Position numbers and translations under genes: made by a program
The notes under the pieces: generated by a model
Databases searched by the model: none
The model's input: only the letters and a program-made list of their open reading frames with translations
What the model was told of the DNA's origin: nothing
In this document: piece after piece, positions 53,393 through 61,234 of the stretch
How the letters are laid out: each line of letters begins with the position of its first letter
Position numbering within the stretch: the stretch's first letter is position 1
Assembly: GCA_963667675.1 (NCBI GenBank)
Contig: OY763929.1
Span: 1,860,001-1,924,000, forward strand
DNA from: G963667675 sp963667675
GTDB lineage: Bacteria; Chloroflexota; Dehalococcoidia; Lucifugimonadales; UBA3495
Reading direction: 5' to 3'
Length of the DNA stretch: 64,000 nucleotides

Positions 53393-54631
53393 CTAGCCCA
53401 ACGCCCCGCCGACCACCGCCTCGGCAATCTCCTCGTCGGACATCCCCAGCAACTCCCTCAGGACATACTCGTTGTGCTGACCCATTTTCGGGGCGGCAAA
53501 GCGGGGTCCGCTGTCGTAGCCACGGATGCGGTATTGGGGGCCGCTGTACGGAATGCTGCCCATCTCGGCGTGCTCCAGGTTGCGGAAGAACCCCCGGTGG
53601 GCCAGTTGGGGGTCCTGGAGCAAGTCGCTGCTCCGCTGCACCACTCCCGCCGGGACCCCCTCGGAAAGTAGCGAGTTCATCACTTCCCGTTCTCCCTTGC
53701 CGCCGGTCCAGGCGGACAGATTGCGGTCTATCTCGTCGTGGTGGGCCAGGCGTCCCCCGGTGGTCTGAAAGCGCTCGTCCTGCGCCCAGGCCGGGTCTCC
53801 CAGGGCCCGGCGCAGTCCCTCCCACTGGGCGTCGGTTTCCACTGCAATGGCGCACCACCGGTCGTCTCCCAGGCAGGGATAGGCCCCCTGGGGCGCCGCC
53901 GTCGGCGAGCGGTTGCCGTCCCGGGACACCGTGCGGCCGTTGACCCGGGAGTCCAGCGTCTGCGGCGACAGAAAGTGCAGGGCCATTTCAAGCTGGCTGG
54001 CGTCTATGTGCTGGCCCTGGCCCGTCCTTCTTCGGTGGTCAAGGGCGGATATGACCGCAGCCGTCAGGAAATGCGGGGCGATGGTGTCGGTGTAGGCCAG
54101 CCACGGCCCGTCGGGCGGCAGGTCCTTCCATCCCGTGACCTCGTAGAACCCGGCAATGGCGGCCGCGTGGTACCCGAAGCCGCCCAGCGACGCCAGGGAG
54201 CCGGTCTGGCCCATGAGACAGGTGCTGAGCATGATAATCGACGGGTTGATTGACCGGGCCTTTTCGTAGCCGATGCCCAGGCGGTCCACCGTGCCGGGGG
54301 TGAAGGCCTCGATGAACACGTCGGCCCAGGCCAGCAGCCGGTGGGCCACGTCTACGCCCGCCGGCGTCTTCAGGTCCAGGGTCATGCCAAGCTTGGAGGT
54401 GTTGAACTCCCCGTGGAAATGCGCCCGGTCGGGGCCGGGAACGCCGTCCTTGAACGGCATGGCCACCCGCAGCGTGTCCATGGGGGCCGTGGTCTCCAAT
54501 CGCACGGCGGTGGCCCCGTGGTCGGCGAGATGCTTGGCCACGCTGGGCCCGACCACGACCCAGGAACAGTCGACGACTTTCAGACCGTCGAACGGCAATC
54601 CTGCTGAGGGCACTTTATCCGCCGCGGCCAC
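53393..54631 (-). CDS. CaiB/BaiF class III CoA-transferase, Asp-containing partner (second pair)
   Basis: A 412-residue class III CoA-transferase: FDGLKVVDCSWVVVGPSVAKHLADHGATAVRLE, GMTLDLKTPAGVDVA, and RRRTGQGQHIDAS. The aspartate expected 22 residues before GQGQ is present in AYTDTIAP. The start is probably GTG 54631, overlapping the end of the upstream paralog by 17 bases; GTG 54613 is also possible. It is the second gene of a tandem pair, and its partner lacks the catalytic Asp. The pair converges with the isochorismatase gene. The substrate is unknown. Confidence 0.84.
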   Translation of the reverse strand: MAAADKVPSAGLPFDGLKVVDCSWVVVGPSVAKHLADHGATAVRLETTAPMDTLRVAMPFKDGVPGPDRAHFHGEFNTSKLGMTLDLKTPAGVDVAHRLLAWADVFIEAFTPGTVDRLGIGYEKARSINPSIIMLSTCLMGQTGSLASLGGFGYHAAAIAGFYEVTGWKDLPPDGPWLAYTDTIAPHFLTAAVISALDHRRRTGQGQHIDASQLEMALHFLSPQTLDSRVNGRTVSRDGNRSPTAAPQGAYPCLGDDRWCAIAVETDAQWEGLRRALGDPAWAQDERFQTTGGRLAHHDEIDRNLSAWTGGKGEREVMNSLLSEGVPAGVVQRSSDLLQDPQLAHRGFFRNLEHAEMGSIPYSGPQYRIRGYDSGPRFAAPKMGQHNEYVLRELLGMSDEEIAEAVVGGALG

Positions 54632-55862
54632 TGCTCGCCTTTCTCGCCAGCCCGCTGGCGGCTTCAATCTCGGACTGAGAATACCCCAACATTCCTCCCA
54701 GCACCTCAGCATTGTGCTCGCCCAGCCTGGGCGGCCAGCGTCGCACCTGCATGGGCGTCTCGCTCATCCGGGCAAAGGGTCCCGCCACTTGGACATCCTG
54801 ACCGTCGGGCAGCGGTGCGGTGAGCCAGTAGCCCCGCTCCTCCAGTTGCCGGAAGCGGGTCAGCTCCTTCACGGTGTAGACCGGCGCAATGGATATGCGC
54901 TCGCGCACGCTCCGCTCCAAGAGCTGGTTCTTGGCCCTGGTCAGCATGTACCGGTTTATGGGGACCATGATCTCCTCCATGGGATGGGCCACCGGCCTGC
55001 CGTGCAGGTTGTTCAGGGTGTACTCCATCCAGTCCTCGTCTTCCAGCCATGACTCCGGCGCCAGCCCGTCCTCCACGCACCAGCGTACCAGTGTCTCCAG
55101 CGTCCTTCCGTCGGGCATGAAGGTCACGTAGCCGTCGGCGCACTCATAGACCATCTGCAGCGGCATTCCCCTGGTCTGGGAGTAAGGGCCGGAGCGGTTG
55201 AAGTCGAACCCCTGGATGGCCTTGGCCGTTGCGCCGTTGAGCATTGTCCACGCCATGACGGTCTGGGCCGAAACGTCTACAAACTGGGCCTCTCCGGTGC
55301 AGCGCATCCTGGCGTGGGCCGTCAGCGCGCCCGCCGCGGCCTCGGCCCCGGTGTGAAGCCACACCTGGGGCACGGAAACCCTGATGGGCGCGCGGCCGGG
55401 ATCGCCCTGCACGCTCATGGGGCCGGCCAGGGCCGCCACCGTCAGGTCGCCGGCGGGGAATTCGGCGTAGGGGCCGTCCTGGCCGAAGGGGGTGATGGCT
55501 ACGTAAACGATGAGAGGATTGGCCCGGCGCAACTCCTCGAACCCCAGCCCCAACTTGGACATCTCACCGGGTGGGGCCGATTCGATAACGAAGTCTGCCC
55601 TCTCCACCAGGCCCAGCAGGGCGCGGCGGCCCGCGTCGCCGGCCAACTCCAGGGTTATGCCCCGCTTGTTGCGGTTGAAGGCGAAATAGTGGAGGCTGCG
55701 CTCAGCCTCCGGCCCGTCGGGCAGGAATGGCGCCATGTGCCGGCTGGACGACCCCTGGGGCGGCTCGACCTTGATTACGTCGGCGCCCAGATCGCCCAGT
55801 ATCATGGCGGCCAGCTCGCCGCGGTCGTCTGTCAGGTCGAGAACGGTGTAGGGACTGAGCAT
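54615..55862 (-). CDS. CaiB/BaiF class III CoA-transferase, Asp-lacking partner (second pair)
   Basis: A 415-residue class III homolog: YTVLDLTDDRGELAAMILGDLGADVIKVEPPQG, GITLELAGDAGRRALL, and CTGEAQFVDVS. At the catalytic Asp position (22 residues before GEAQ) it has Trp, in PQVWLHTG. The glutamate-rich GxGQ motif itself is GEAQ, also unusual. It starts at ATG 55862 and overlaps the start of the Asp-containing paralog. It is probably the non-catalytic subunit of a heteromeric transferase. Confidence 0.82.
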   Translation of the reverse strand: MLSPYTVLDLTDDRGELAAMILGDLGADVIKVEPPQGSSSRHMAPFLPDGPEAERSLHYFAFNRNKRGITLELAGDAGRRALLGLVERADFVIESAPPGEMSKLGLGFEELRRANPLIVYVAITPFGQDGPYAEFPAGDLTVAALAGPMSVQGDPGRAPIRVSVPQVWLHTGAEAAAGALTAHARMRCTGEAQFVDVSAQTVMAWTMLNGATAKAIQGFDFNRSGPYSQTRGMPLQMVYECADGYVTFMPDGRTLETLVRWCVEDGLAPESWLEDEDWMEYTLNNLHGRPVAHPMEEIMVPINRYMLTRAKNQLLERSVRERISIAPVYTVKELTRFRQLEERGYWLTAPLPDGQDVQVAGPFARMSETPMQVRRWPPRLGEHNAEVLGGMLGYSQSEIEAASGLARKASSGRGG

Positions 55863-56004
55863 TGCCTACCGGAGGGATGAAAGGTGCCGGGATTATAGCA
55901 CGCACTCCCCAAAGCGCCGCCGCCTTGAATTGTCGTCGAAGATGCGTCTATCATAGGGTAACTTGTCCCCGTTGGCCGCCCATCCAACCCCCGCGCGAGG
56001 CGCT

Positions 56005-58032
56005 ATGTTGTACCGCAGCTACAGGTATTCCCAGTGGGACGGCACCCAGCAGATCTTCGAAATGGACGCCGATGAGCTCATGGACCGGCTGTCCGACGAG
56101 ACACTGCGGCAGGGCGACGTCATGCGGGCGCTGCGGGAGATGCTGCGGCAGGGCTTCGAGAACCGGGACGGCCAGCAGATGACCGGCCTCCAGGACTTGA
56201 TGGAGCAACTCAAGAACCAGCGGCGTCAGCAACTGCAGCAGTACAACATGGACTCGGTCATCGACGACCTGAGGGAACGGCTGCAGGACGTCATCCAGAC
56301 CGAGCGGGACGGCATAGACCGGCGCATGGAGCAGGCCCGGCAGCAGTTGTCCCAGGCGTCGGAGGAGGACCAGCCTCAGTTGGAGAGCTTCTACAACGTC
56401 CTGGACGAGAGGAGCAAGCGGAACCGGGAGAAGCTGGACAACCTGCCCCAGGACATGGGCGGCCAAATCAAGGAGTTGATGGACTACGACTTCATCGACC
56501 CCGAGGCCCAGCGCAAGTTCCAGGAACTCTTGGACATGCTGAAGGGCCAGATGGCCCAGAACATATCCCAGCAGATGATGCAGCAGGCCCAGGGAATGTC
56601 CCCAAAGGACATGGCGGCCATGCGGGAGATGATGCGCCAGCTAAACCAGATGATGCGGGACAAGATGGAGGGACGGGAGCCCGACTTCGACGGGTTTATG
56701 CAGCAGTTCGGCTCCATGTTCGGCCCCAACCCTCCCCAGAGCTTTGAAGAGTTAATGGACCTGCTGCAGCGGCAGCTTGCCCAGATGCAGTCCATGCTGG
56801 AGAGCATGTCTCCCGAGATGCGGCAGGAGTTGGAAGATGCCCTGCTCAATGCCCTGGACCCGGAGACCAGACAGCAGATGGCCGAGTTCGCCTCGTTGAT
56901 GGAGCAGATGATGCCCATGGACGAGCTGCGCCGCCAGTACCCCTTCCTGGGCGACGACAGCCTGACCATGGAGCAGGCCATGGAGATGATGCGGGGCCTG
57001 CAGGACCACGACCGGCTGGAGGAAGCCCTGGCCCAGGCCATGCGCACCGGAAATATGGATGACGTAGACCCCGACAAGCTGGCCGAGCTTTTGGGCGAAG
57101 ACGCCCGCCGGGCCTGGGAGCAGTTGGACAAGTTGCGGCAAATGCTGCAGGAAGCAGGTTACATAACCGGCGACGACAAGATGGAACTGACCGCCAGGGG
57201 CATGCGCCGCATCGGCCAAAAGGCCCTGCGAGAGGTGTTCGCCCACCTCAAGAAGGACCGCATCGGCAACCACCTGCTGCACACCAGGGGGGCCAACGGC
57301 GACCTGCTGGGCGACACCAAGCCCTACGAGTTCGGCGACCCCTTCCAGATTGACCTGCAGGCCAGCGTGAAGAACGCGGTGTTGCGCAACGGGCCCCAGG
57401 TGCCGGTGCGCATGGGCGTCGACGACTTCGAAGTCCACCGCACCGAGCACATGACCCGCGCCGCCACCGTGCTGCTGCTGGACCAGAGCCGCTCCATGGG
57501 CCTGTTCAACAACTTCCATGCGGCCAAGAAGGTCACCGCGGCCCTGATGGCGTTAATCCGCAGCCAGTACCCCAGGGACACCCTGCACGTCATCGGCTTC
57601 TCCGACTACGCCATGGAAATCAAGGAGGACGAGCTTGCCAAATCTCGCTGGAACGCCTGGGTGTCGGGCACAAACCTGCACCACGCGCTGATGCTGGCCC
57701 GCAAGCTGCTGTCCAAGGAAAAGGGCTGCTCCAAGCAGGTCCTGTTGATCACCGACGGCGAGCCCACGTCCCACATGGAAGGCGACCGGGCCTTCTTCGC
57801 CTACCCGCCAACCTACCGCACCGAACAGGAGACCCTGAAAGAGGTCCAACGGTGCACCCAGGAGAGCATCGTCATCAGCACCTTCATGCTGGAAAGCTCC
57901 TATCAACTGGTGCACTTCGTCGAGCGTCTCACCCGCATCAACAAGGGCCGCGCCTTCTACAGCAGCGCCTCCAACCTGGGCGAATACATGCTGGTGGACT
58001 ACGTCAGCAACCGCCGGAAACGGGTCGCCTAG
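56005..58032 (+). CDS. VWA-domain protein with long Gln/Met-rich helical region
   Basis: A 675-residue protein. Residues about 1-440 are rich in Gln, Met, Glu and Arg and predicted helical, with many MMRQLNQMM- and QQLQQ-type runs. Residues about 490-675 form a von Willebrand A domain with a complete MIDAS start, LLLDQSRSMGLF (DxSxS), and later SGTNLHHAL and VLLITDGEPTSH. Similar VWA proteins with N-terminal helical regions act next to MoxR ATPases, but none is nearby. I start at ATG 56005 (GAGG upstream), as the frame opening at 55963 adds 14 doubtful residues. Its last 31 codons recur at 59105-59197. Confidence 0.82.
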   Translation: MLYRSYRYSQWDGTQQIFEMDADELMDRLSDETLRQGDVMRALREMLRQGFENRDGQQMTGLQDLMEQLKNQRRQQLQQYNMDSVIDDLRERLQDVIQTERDGIDRRMEQARQQLSQASEEDQPQLESFYNVLDERSKRNREKLDNLPQDMGGQIKELMDYDFIDPEAQRKFQELLDMLKGQMAQNISQQMMQQAQGMSPKDMAAMREMMRQLNQMMRDKMEGREPDFDGFMQQFGSMFGPNPPQSFEELMDLLQRQLAQMQSMLESMSPEMRQELEDALLNALDPETRQQMAEFASLMEQMMPMDELRRQYPFLGDDSLTMEQAMEMMRGLQDHDRLEEALAQAMRTGNMDDVDPDKLAELLGEDARRAWEQLDKLRQMLQEAGYITGDDKMELTARGMRRIGQKALREVFAHLKKDRIGNHLLHTRGANGDLLGDTKPYEFGDPFQIDLQASVKNAVLRNGPQVPVRMGVDDFEVHRTEHMTRAATVLLLDQSRSMGLFNNFHAAKKVTAALMALIRSQYPRDTLHVIGFSDYAMEIKEDELAKSRWNAWVSGTNLHHALMLARKLLSKEKGCSKQVLLITDGEPTSHMEGDRAFFAYPPTYRTEQETLKEVQRCTQESIVISTFMLESSYQLVHFVERLTRINKGRAFYSSASNLGEYMLVDYVSNRRKRVA

Positions 58033-58125
58033 CGGTTCCACCGGCAGGTGGGATTGATAACTCTCGTTGACCTTGGCCTTTGATTAGTCCTTGCTCTGGT
58101 ACAATGACTATGAAGAGGAGAAGCC

Positions 58126-58647
58126 ATGGCCGACGTGGTATTCCAGATTAAGGCGCAAGGCGGAGTAGCGACACATCCGGCCGCAGTGCTGGCAGCCTAT
58201 CCTGACGGAAGATATCTCACTGGGCGGACCGACGTCGAAGGCGCTTGCAGGCTGCACCTTTACCGGACCGACCAGAAAATGAAGGTGCTTGTGGCTGCGG
58301 AGGGCCACCTGCCTTTCCATAAAACCATCGTTCCGGGAAAGTCAGAAGTCGTCCCTTTAGAGTTGGAGCCCTCCAAAGATGAGAGGAAGGCGGCCCTCTT
58401 CACCGAGAGCACGGGATATATCCCGGGTATTTCGGGGCGGCTCAATCCACGCAAAGACGGCTATGTTTACGCTGACAACATCGCCATCAACGGGCGGCTT
58501 GCCGCGCCTGCCGCACATTTCGAGATAGGGGAGGCCCTGCAACTGGTCGACGTGTACGGCGTCGAGACGACTATCCGATTCCTGGTAGTAGAGGGACAAT
58601 TCTCGCTGATTGAGTACACGGAGCCTAAGGCTTACCCAGGGGAATAA
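58126..58647 (+). CDS. Unknown protein paired with a PaREP1-like gene
   Basis: A 173-residue protein that I do not recognise. The first 85 residues, with GGVATHPAAVLAAYPDGRYLTGRTDVEGACRLHLYRTDQKMKV in pieces and ending VVPLEL, look like a beta-sandwich of the carboxypeptidase-regulatory or Ig-like kind. The second half has a GYIPGISGRLNPRKDGYVYADNIAINGR segment and SLIEYTEPKAYPGE. The extended -10 TGGTACAAT (about 58097) and a GAGGAG site precede ATG 58126. It ends 2 bases before the PaREP1-like gene, so the two are a tight operon. Confidence 0.6.
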   Translation: MADVVFQIKAQGGVATHPAAVLAAYPDGRYLTGRTDVEGACRLHLYRTDQKMKVLVAAEGHLPFHKTIVPGKSEVVPLELEPSKDERKAALFTESTGYIPGISGRLNPRKDGYVYADNIAINGRLAAPAAHFEIGEALQLVDVYGVETTIRFLVVEGQFSLIEYTEPKAYPGE

Positions 58648-58649
58648 AC

Positions 58650-59018
58650 GTGGCCACGGCAGAACAGCATCGAGATATTAGCGCCCAATTCCTGGGCCAC
58701 GCCGAGGACGAATTACGCAAAGGCGATTTGCTACAGGCTTCGGAAAAAGCGTGGGGCGCAGTTTCTCACTACGTGAACTCCATAGCCATTCAGAAGAACT
58801 GGCCTATCGGGTCCCACGAGCGTCTCATGGAAAATGCCCACAAACTGATCAGCCAGGACCCTGCTGGCGCCCGTGACAACCTGCGGTTGCTCCGGTCAAC
58901 CGAGGCGCTCCATGCCAACTTCTACCAGGCATTCTTGAACAAGGATTCTGTGGAGGGGGGCATTGAGGACGCTAGAGAACTAATCAAGGCGCTGGAAGCC
59001 CTCAACGCCGATACATAA
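58650..59018 (+). CDS. PaREP1-like (HEPN-type helical) protein, paralog 3
   Basis: A 122-residue paralog of the genes at 725-1084 and 1104-1466. It shares GDLLQASEKAWGAV near residues 26-39 and LHANFYQAFLN near residues 90-100. The start is GTG, 2 bases after the unknown gene upstream. As with the others, the family is inferred from the pattern and the biochemical role is unknown. It lies between the VWA gene and a duplicated scrap of that gene's 3' end, which suggests the pair of genes arrived as a cassette. Confidence 0.65.
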   Translation: MATAEQHRDISAQFLGHAEDELRKGDLLQASEKAWGAVSHYVNSIAIQKNWPIGSHERLMENAHKLISQDPAGARDNLRLLRSTEALHANFYQAFLNKDSVEGGIEDARELIKALEALNADT

Positions 59019-59090
59019 CCACCGGCATCAGGGTGGCCGGCCCAGACTGGCTCAATACGGCACAGAACGCCAAACCGTCAATAGCCCTGT

Positions 59091-59197
59091 ATCTCACCCT
59101 CAGCAACAAGGGCCGCGCCTTCTACAGCAGCGCCTCCAACCTGGGCGAGTACATGCTGGTTGACTACGTCAGCAACCGCCGCAAGCGGGTGGCGTAG
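59091..59197 (+). pseudogene. Duplicated 3' fragment of the VWA gene
   Basis: From 59105 the fragment encodes NKGRAFYSSASNLGEYML and then VDYVSNRRKRVA and a stop, identical in all 30 residues to the end of the VWA protein at 58032. Across the 93 bases there are six differences, all at third positions and all synonymous. Weaker similarity extends back to about 59091. Upstream sequence is unrelated, so it cannot be expressed as a VWA protein. Confidence 0.85.
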
Positions 59198-59281
59198 CGC
59201 GGCTAGGCCCCCAAACCTCGGTCTCGTTTAGCTGTGGCTGGTGATTTGCCCCCATCTTATTCCCTAGCCCCGCCCCCGTAT

Positions 59282-59311
59282 TAGACAGAAATCCCCGGAC
59301 TGCGCTACACT
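59282..59311 (+). promoter_or_regulatory. Possible promoter of the CAP-like lipoprotein gene
   Basis: TAGACA (59282-59287), 18 bases, TACACT (59306-59311), about 140 bases before the start codon. Confidence 0.35.
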
Positions 59312-59317
59312 GCCCCT

Positions 59318-59419
59318 TGTCACACCGCGGGGCGATTCGCCCCACCCCATACGGTCAATAGTCGCCAGGGTTCGGCCTTGCGCCCCCTTGGTTGGCCTAT
59401 TGGGGACGGCGGTGTGACA
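59318..59419 (+). repeat. Long-range inverted repeat in the leader of the CAP-like gene
   Basis: TGTCACACCGC (59318-59328) and GCGGTGTGACA (59409-59419) are perfectly complementary 11-base arms, 80 bases apart. Transcribed from the possible promoter just upstream, they could fold the leader. Confidence 0.5.
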
Positions 59420-59450
59420 GCTACCGAATCCTAGCCGCAAGGGGGCACCG

Positions 59451-60359
59451 TTGAGCATCCGATTAGGTCTGGCAGTCCTGACCCTGCTATCCGCTCTCAT
59501 CCTCACATTCGCCTGCACCTTCGATAATCCATCAGACACCGCAGATAGCCCCAAGACTCCCTCCACTGCCCAATCCACACCGACTCCGCCGCCAACACCC
59601 TTCCCCACGGCGACTTCTGCCCCAACACTCGCACCGACTCCGCCGCCAACACCCTTCCCCACGGCGACTTCTGCCCCAACACTCGCACCGACTCCGCCGC
59701 CAACACCCTCCCCCACGGCGACTTCTGCTCCAACACCCGCACCGACTCCGCCGCCAACACCCTCCCCCACGGCGACTTCTGCTCCAACACCCGCACCGAC
59801 TCCGCCGCCAACACCCTCCCCCACGGCGACTTCTGCTCCAACACTCGCACCGAAGCCTACATACTCAGACGCCCGCGGGCATACTTTGCCATTGTTGGAT
59901 ACGGAGGTCATAGAGGACGGGATAATCAAACTCATCAACGAGCATCGACAGTCGCTCGGAATGGATGAACTAATTAGGGACCCTGCATTGGACGACCTGG
60001 CGATGACCAACAGCACCACTAACGCAAGCAATAAAGCGCGGGCCGGAACCTTCACGAAGGAGCACCCTGAGTCAGACTGTGAGACATCTCTTCAGGTGTT
60101 CCGGCATCCCCAGGTGAGACGTTATGGCTCTCAGTCTTTACGGCCTACCAAATACTACGAGACGGAATCCGAAGCTAGCCAAGCCATCGCCAGCGAGAGC
60201 GTACTCAAACCGAAAGACCCAACCAAAGGCATGGAAGTGGACAACGACGACGAATACATCGGGATTGGGATTGTTGAGGCCCACGACGAGCACAGGTGGA
60301 TTGCATACTATGGAACGGTCTACACGATTGACTGCAAATATGAAGAGGAATCTCGCTGA
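59451..60359 (+). CDS. CAP/SCP-like domain lipoprotein with Pro/Thr repeat linker
   Basis: A 302-residue protein. The N-terminal signal SIRLGLAVLTLLSALILTFAC ends at a probable lipid-attachment Cys (about residue 22; the lipobox is imperfect). A linker of about 115 residues consists of 18-residue repeats PTPPPTPxPTATSAPTxA. The C-terminal part from about residue 150 resembles the CAP/SCP/PR1 family: IIKLINEHRQSLGMDELIRDPALDDLA at its start and a later YIGIGIVEAHDEHRWIAYYGTVYTI. The start is TTG with AAGGGGG upstream. It overlaps a small membrane protein gene by one base (TGATG). Confidence 0.7.
   Translation: MSIRLGLAVLTLLSALILTFACTFDNPSDTADSPKTPSTAQSTPTPPPTPFPTATSAPTLAPTPPPTPFPTATSAPTLAPTPPPTPSPTATSAPTPAPTPPPTPSPTATSAPTPAPTPPPTPSPTATSAPTLAPKPTYSDARGHTLPLLDTEVIEDGIIKLINEHRQSLGMDELIRDPALDDLAMTNSTTNASNKARAGTFTKEHPESDCETSLQVFRHPQVRRYGSQSLRPTKYYETESEASQAIASESVLKPKDPTKGMEVDNDDEYIGIGIVEAHDEHRWIAYYGTVYTIDCKYEEESR
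59579..59848 (+). repeat. Five tandem 54-bp repeats inside the lipoprotein gene
   Basis: Five consecutive 54-bp units encode the 18-residue Pro/Thr linker repeats. Units are nearly identical in DNA (TTCCCC versus CTCCCC, CCCAACACTC versus TCCAACACCC), pointing to recent expansion. The copy number is likely to vary between strains. Confidence 0.9.
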
Positions 60360-60541
60360 TGACCACCGAGTTGCTCTTCATCCTGCTTCGGAGGCGCGGC
60401 GGCTGGCTTGATGACCTGATTGACCTGGGCACCCAATCCGCAGCGTGGTGGTTGCCGGGGCCATGGTGGTGGTACATGGTAGGCATTCCGGTAGGCGTGG
60501 TGGTGTTGCGACTCATCGTCGCCTGGGTTTTCAACCGCTAG
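60359..60541 (+). CDS. Small membrane protein, Trp-rich
   Basis: A 60-residue protein with a charged start (LLRRRGGWLDDLIDLG), then QSAAWWLPGPWWWYMVGIPVGVVVLRLIVAWVF containing one membrane segment (about residues 37-57). It overlaps the stop codon of the CAP-like lipoprotein by one base, so it is translationally coupled. It is unrecognised. The overlap and the clear membrane segment make it credible as a real gene. Confidence 0.5.
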   Translation: MTTELLFILLRRRGGWLDDLIDLGTQSAAWWLPGPWWWYMVGIPVGVVVLRLIVAWVFNR

Positions 60542-60568
60542 CCCTGACGCACTTGGAAAGGAATTCCG

Positions 60569-60691
60569 ATGACTATCGGCTTGTTCGACGGGATTTACGT
60601 TCTGATGGGGATGGCTTTCATAGCGGCTGGGGTTGCCCTAGCACTGATGTACTGGTGGCTTACGGTGGATACGTCCGGCCAAGCGGCCTAA
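60569..60691 (+). CDS. Very small membrane protein (40 residues)
   Basis: ATG 60569 opens a 40-residue frame, MTIGLFDGIYVLMGMAFIAAG and then VALALMYWWLTVDTSGQAA, with one membrane segment. AAAGGA lies about 8 bases upstream, a good ribosome binding site. It follows the 60-residue membrane protein by 27 bases. It is unrecognised and too short for family assignment. Confidence 0.45.
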   Translation: MTIGLFDGIYVLMGMAFIAAGVALALMYWWLTVDTSGQAA

Positions 60692-60795
60692 GCGCGGTCC
60701 ACAGATGGCTTCTGACGCTATTTGTTGCAGCCATCGGACTCGCCCTATGTGTGTTGGGCGGTTTTTTGATACGAGCCGTATTAGCCAGCCACTAA
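60655..60795 (+). CDS. Possible third small membrane protein (46 residues)
   Basis: GTG 60655, overlapping the end of the 40-residue frame, opens a 46-residue frame whose second half RWLLTLFVAAIGLALCVLGGFLIRAVL is a strong membrane segment. There is no clear ribosome binding site, so translation would depend on coupling. Support is limited to hydrophobicity and position. Confidence 0.3.
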   Translation: MAYGGYVRPSGLSAVHRWLLTLFVAAIGLALCVLGGFLIRAVLASH

Positions 60796-61100
60796 CGATG
60801 ACCGCCCCGGTGATGGATATGGAGACCACTCTAAGATCCAACAAGGTAGCGCGGGTGGTGGATTTACTTCTATCATCTTCTCTGTCTTCTTCTGTTAGCC
60901 GATGCCCTCCCATTCCATTGCCTGTTCATTCATTGCTGTCCTTTGCGCGCATGTGCGCACCCCCGGCTTTCCCCTAGATAGAAACGGCATCAAAGATCGA
61001 GCCCCCCTTCCCCGCCCGCCAAAAACCTGCTATCATACCCCGCAGCAAAATTACATAAGTCAACTTCAGGGTTGAGAGGCCGTCCGGGACATCGGATGGC
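60796..61100. other. Gene-free region before the pyr leader
   Basis: No gene seen. Near 61022 TGCTATCAT is a possible extended -10 for the pyr operon, about 90 bases before the PyrR-binding site. Confidence 0.4.
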
Positions 61101-61108
61101 TAGGCTTT

Positions 61109-61190
61109 TAAGGCAGTCCAGTGAGGCTGGCAAAGTTCGGAACCCTCCAGAAGGCCGATGGGAACGCGCCGCGTGTTCCCGGCGGCTTAG
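61109..61190 (+). promoter_or_regulatory. PyrR-binding leader of the pyr operon
   Basis: AGTCCAGTGAGGCT (61115-61128) matches the PyrR-binding loop consensus (ARUCCnGnGAGGYU) known from Bacillus pyr leaders. The following TGGCAAAG can pair with the left arm of the terminator at 61191 (CCTTGCCA), forming an antiterminator. UMP-bound PyrR would favour termination. Confidence 0.85.
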
Positions 61191-61222
61191 CCCCTTGCCA
61201 GTACTCCGGCAAGGGGTTTTTT
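61191..61222 (+). terminator. pyr operon attenuator terminator
   Basis: Stem CCCCTTGCC (61191-61199) and GGCAAGGGG (61208-61216), 8-base loop, then six Ts. It stops 12 bases before pyrR. Confidence 0.92.
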
Positions 61223-61234
61223 GCGGGATAGAGC

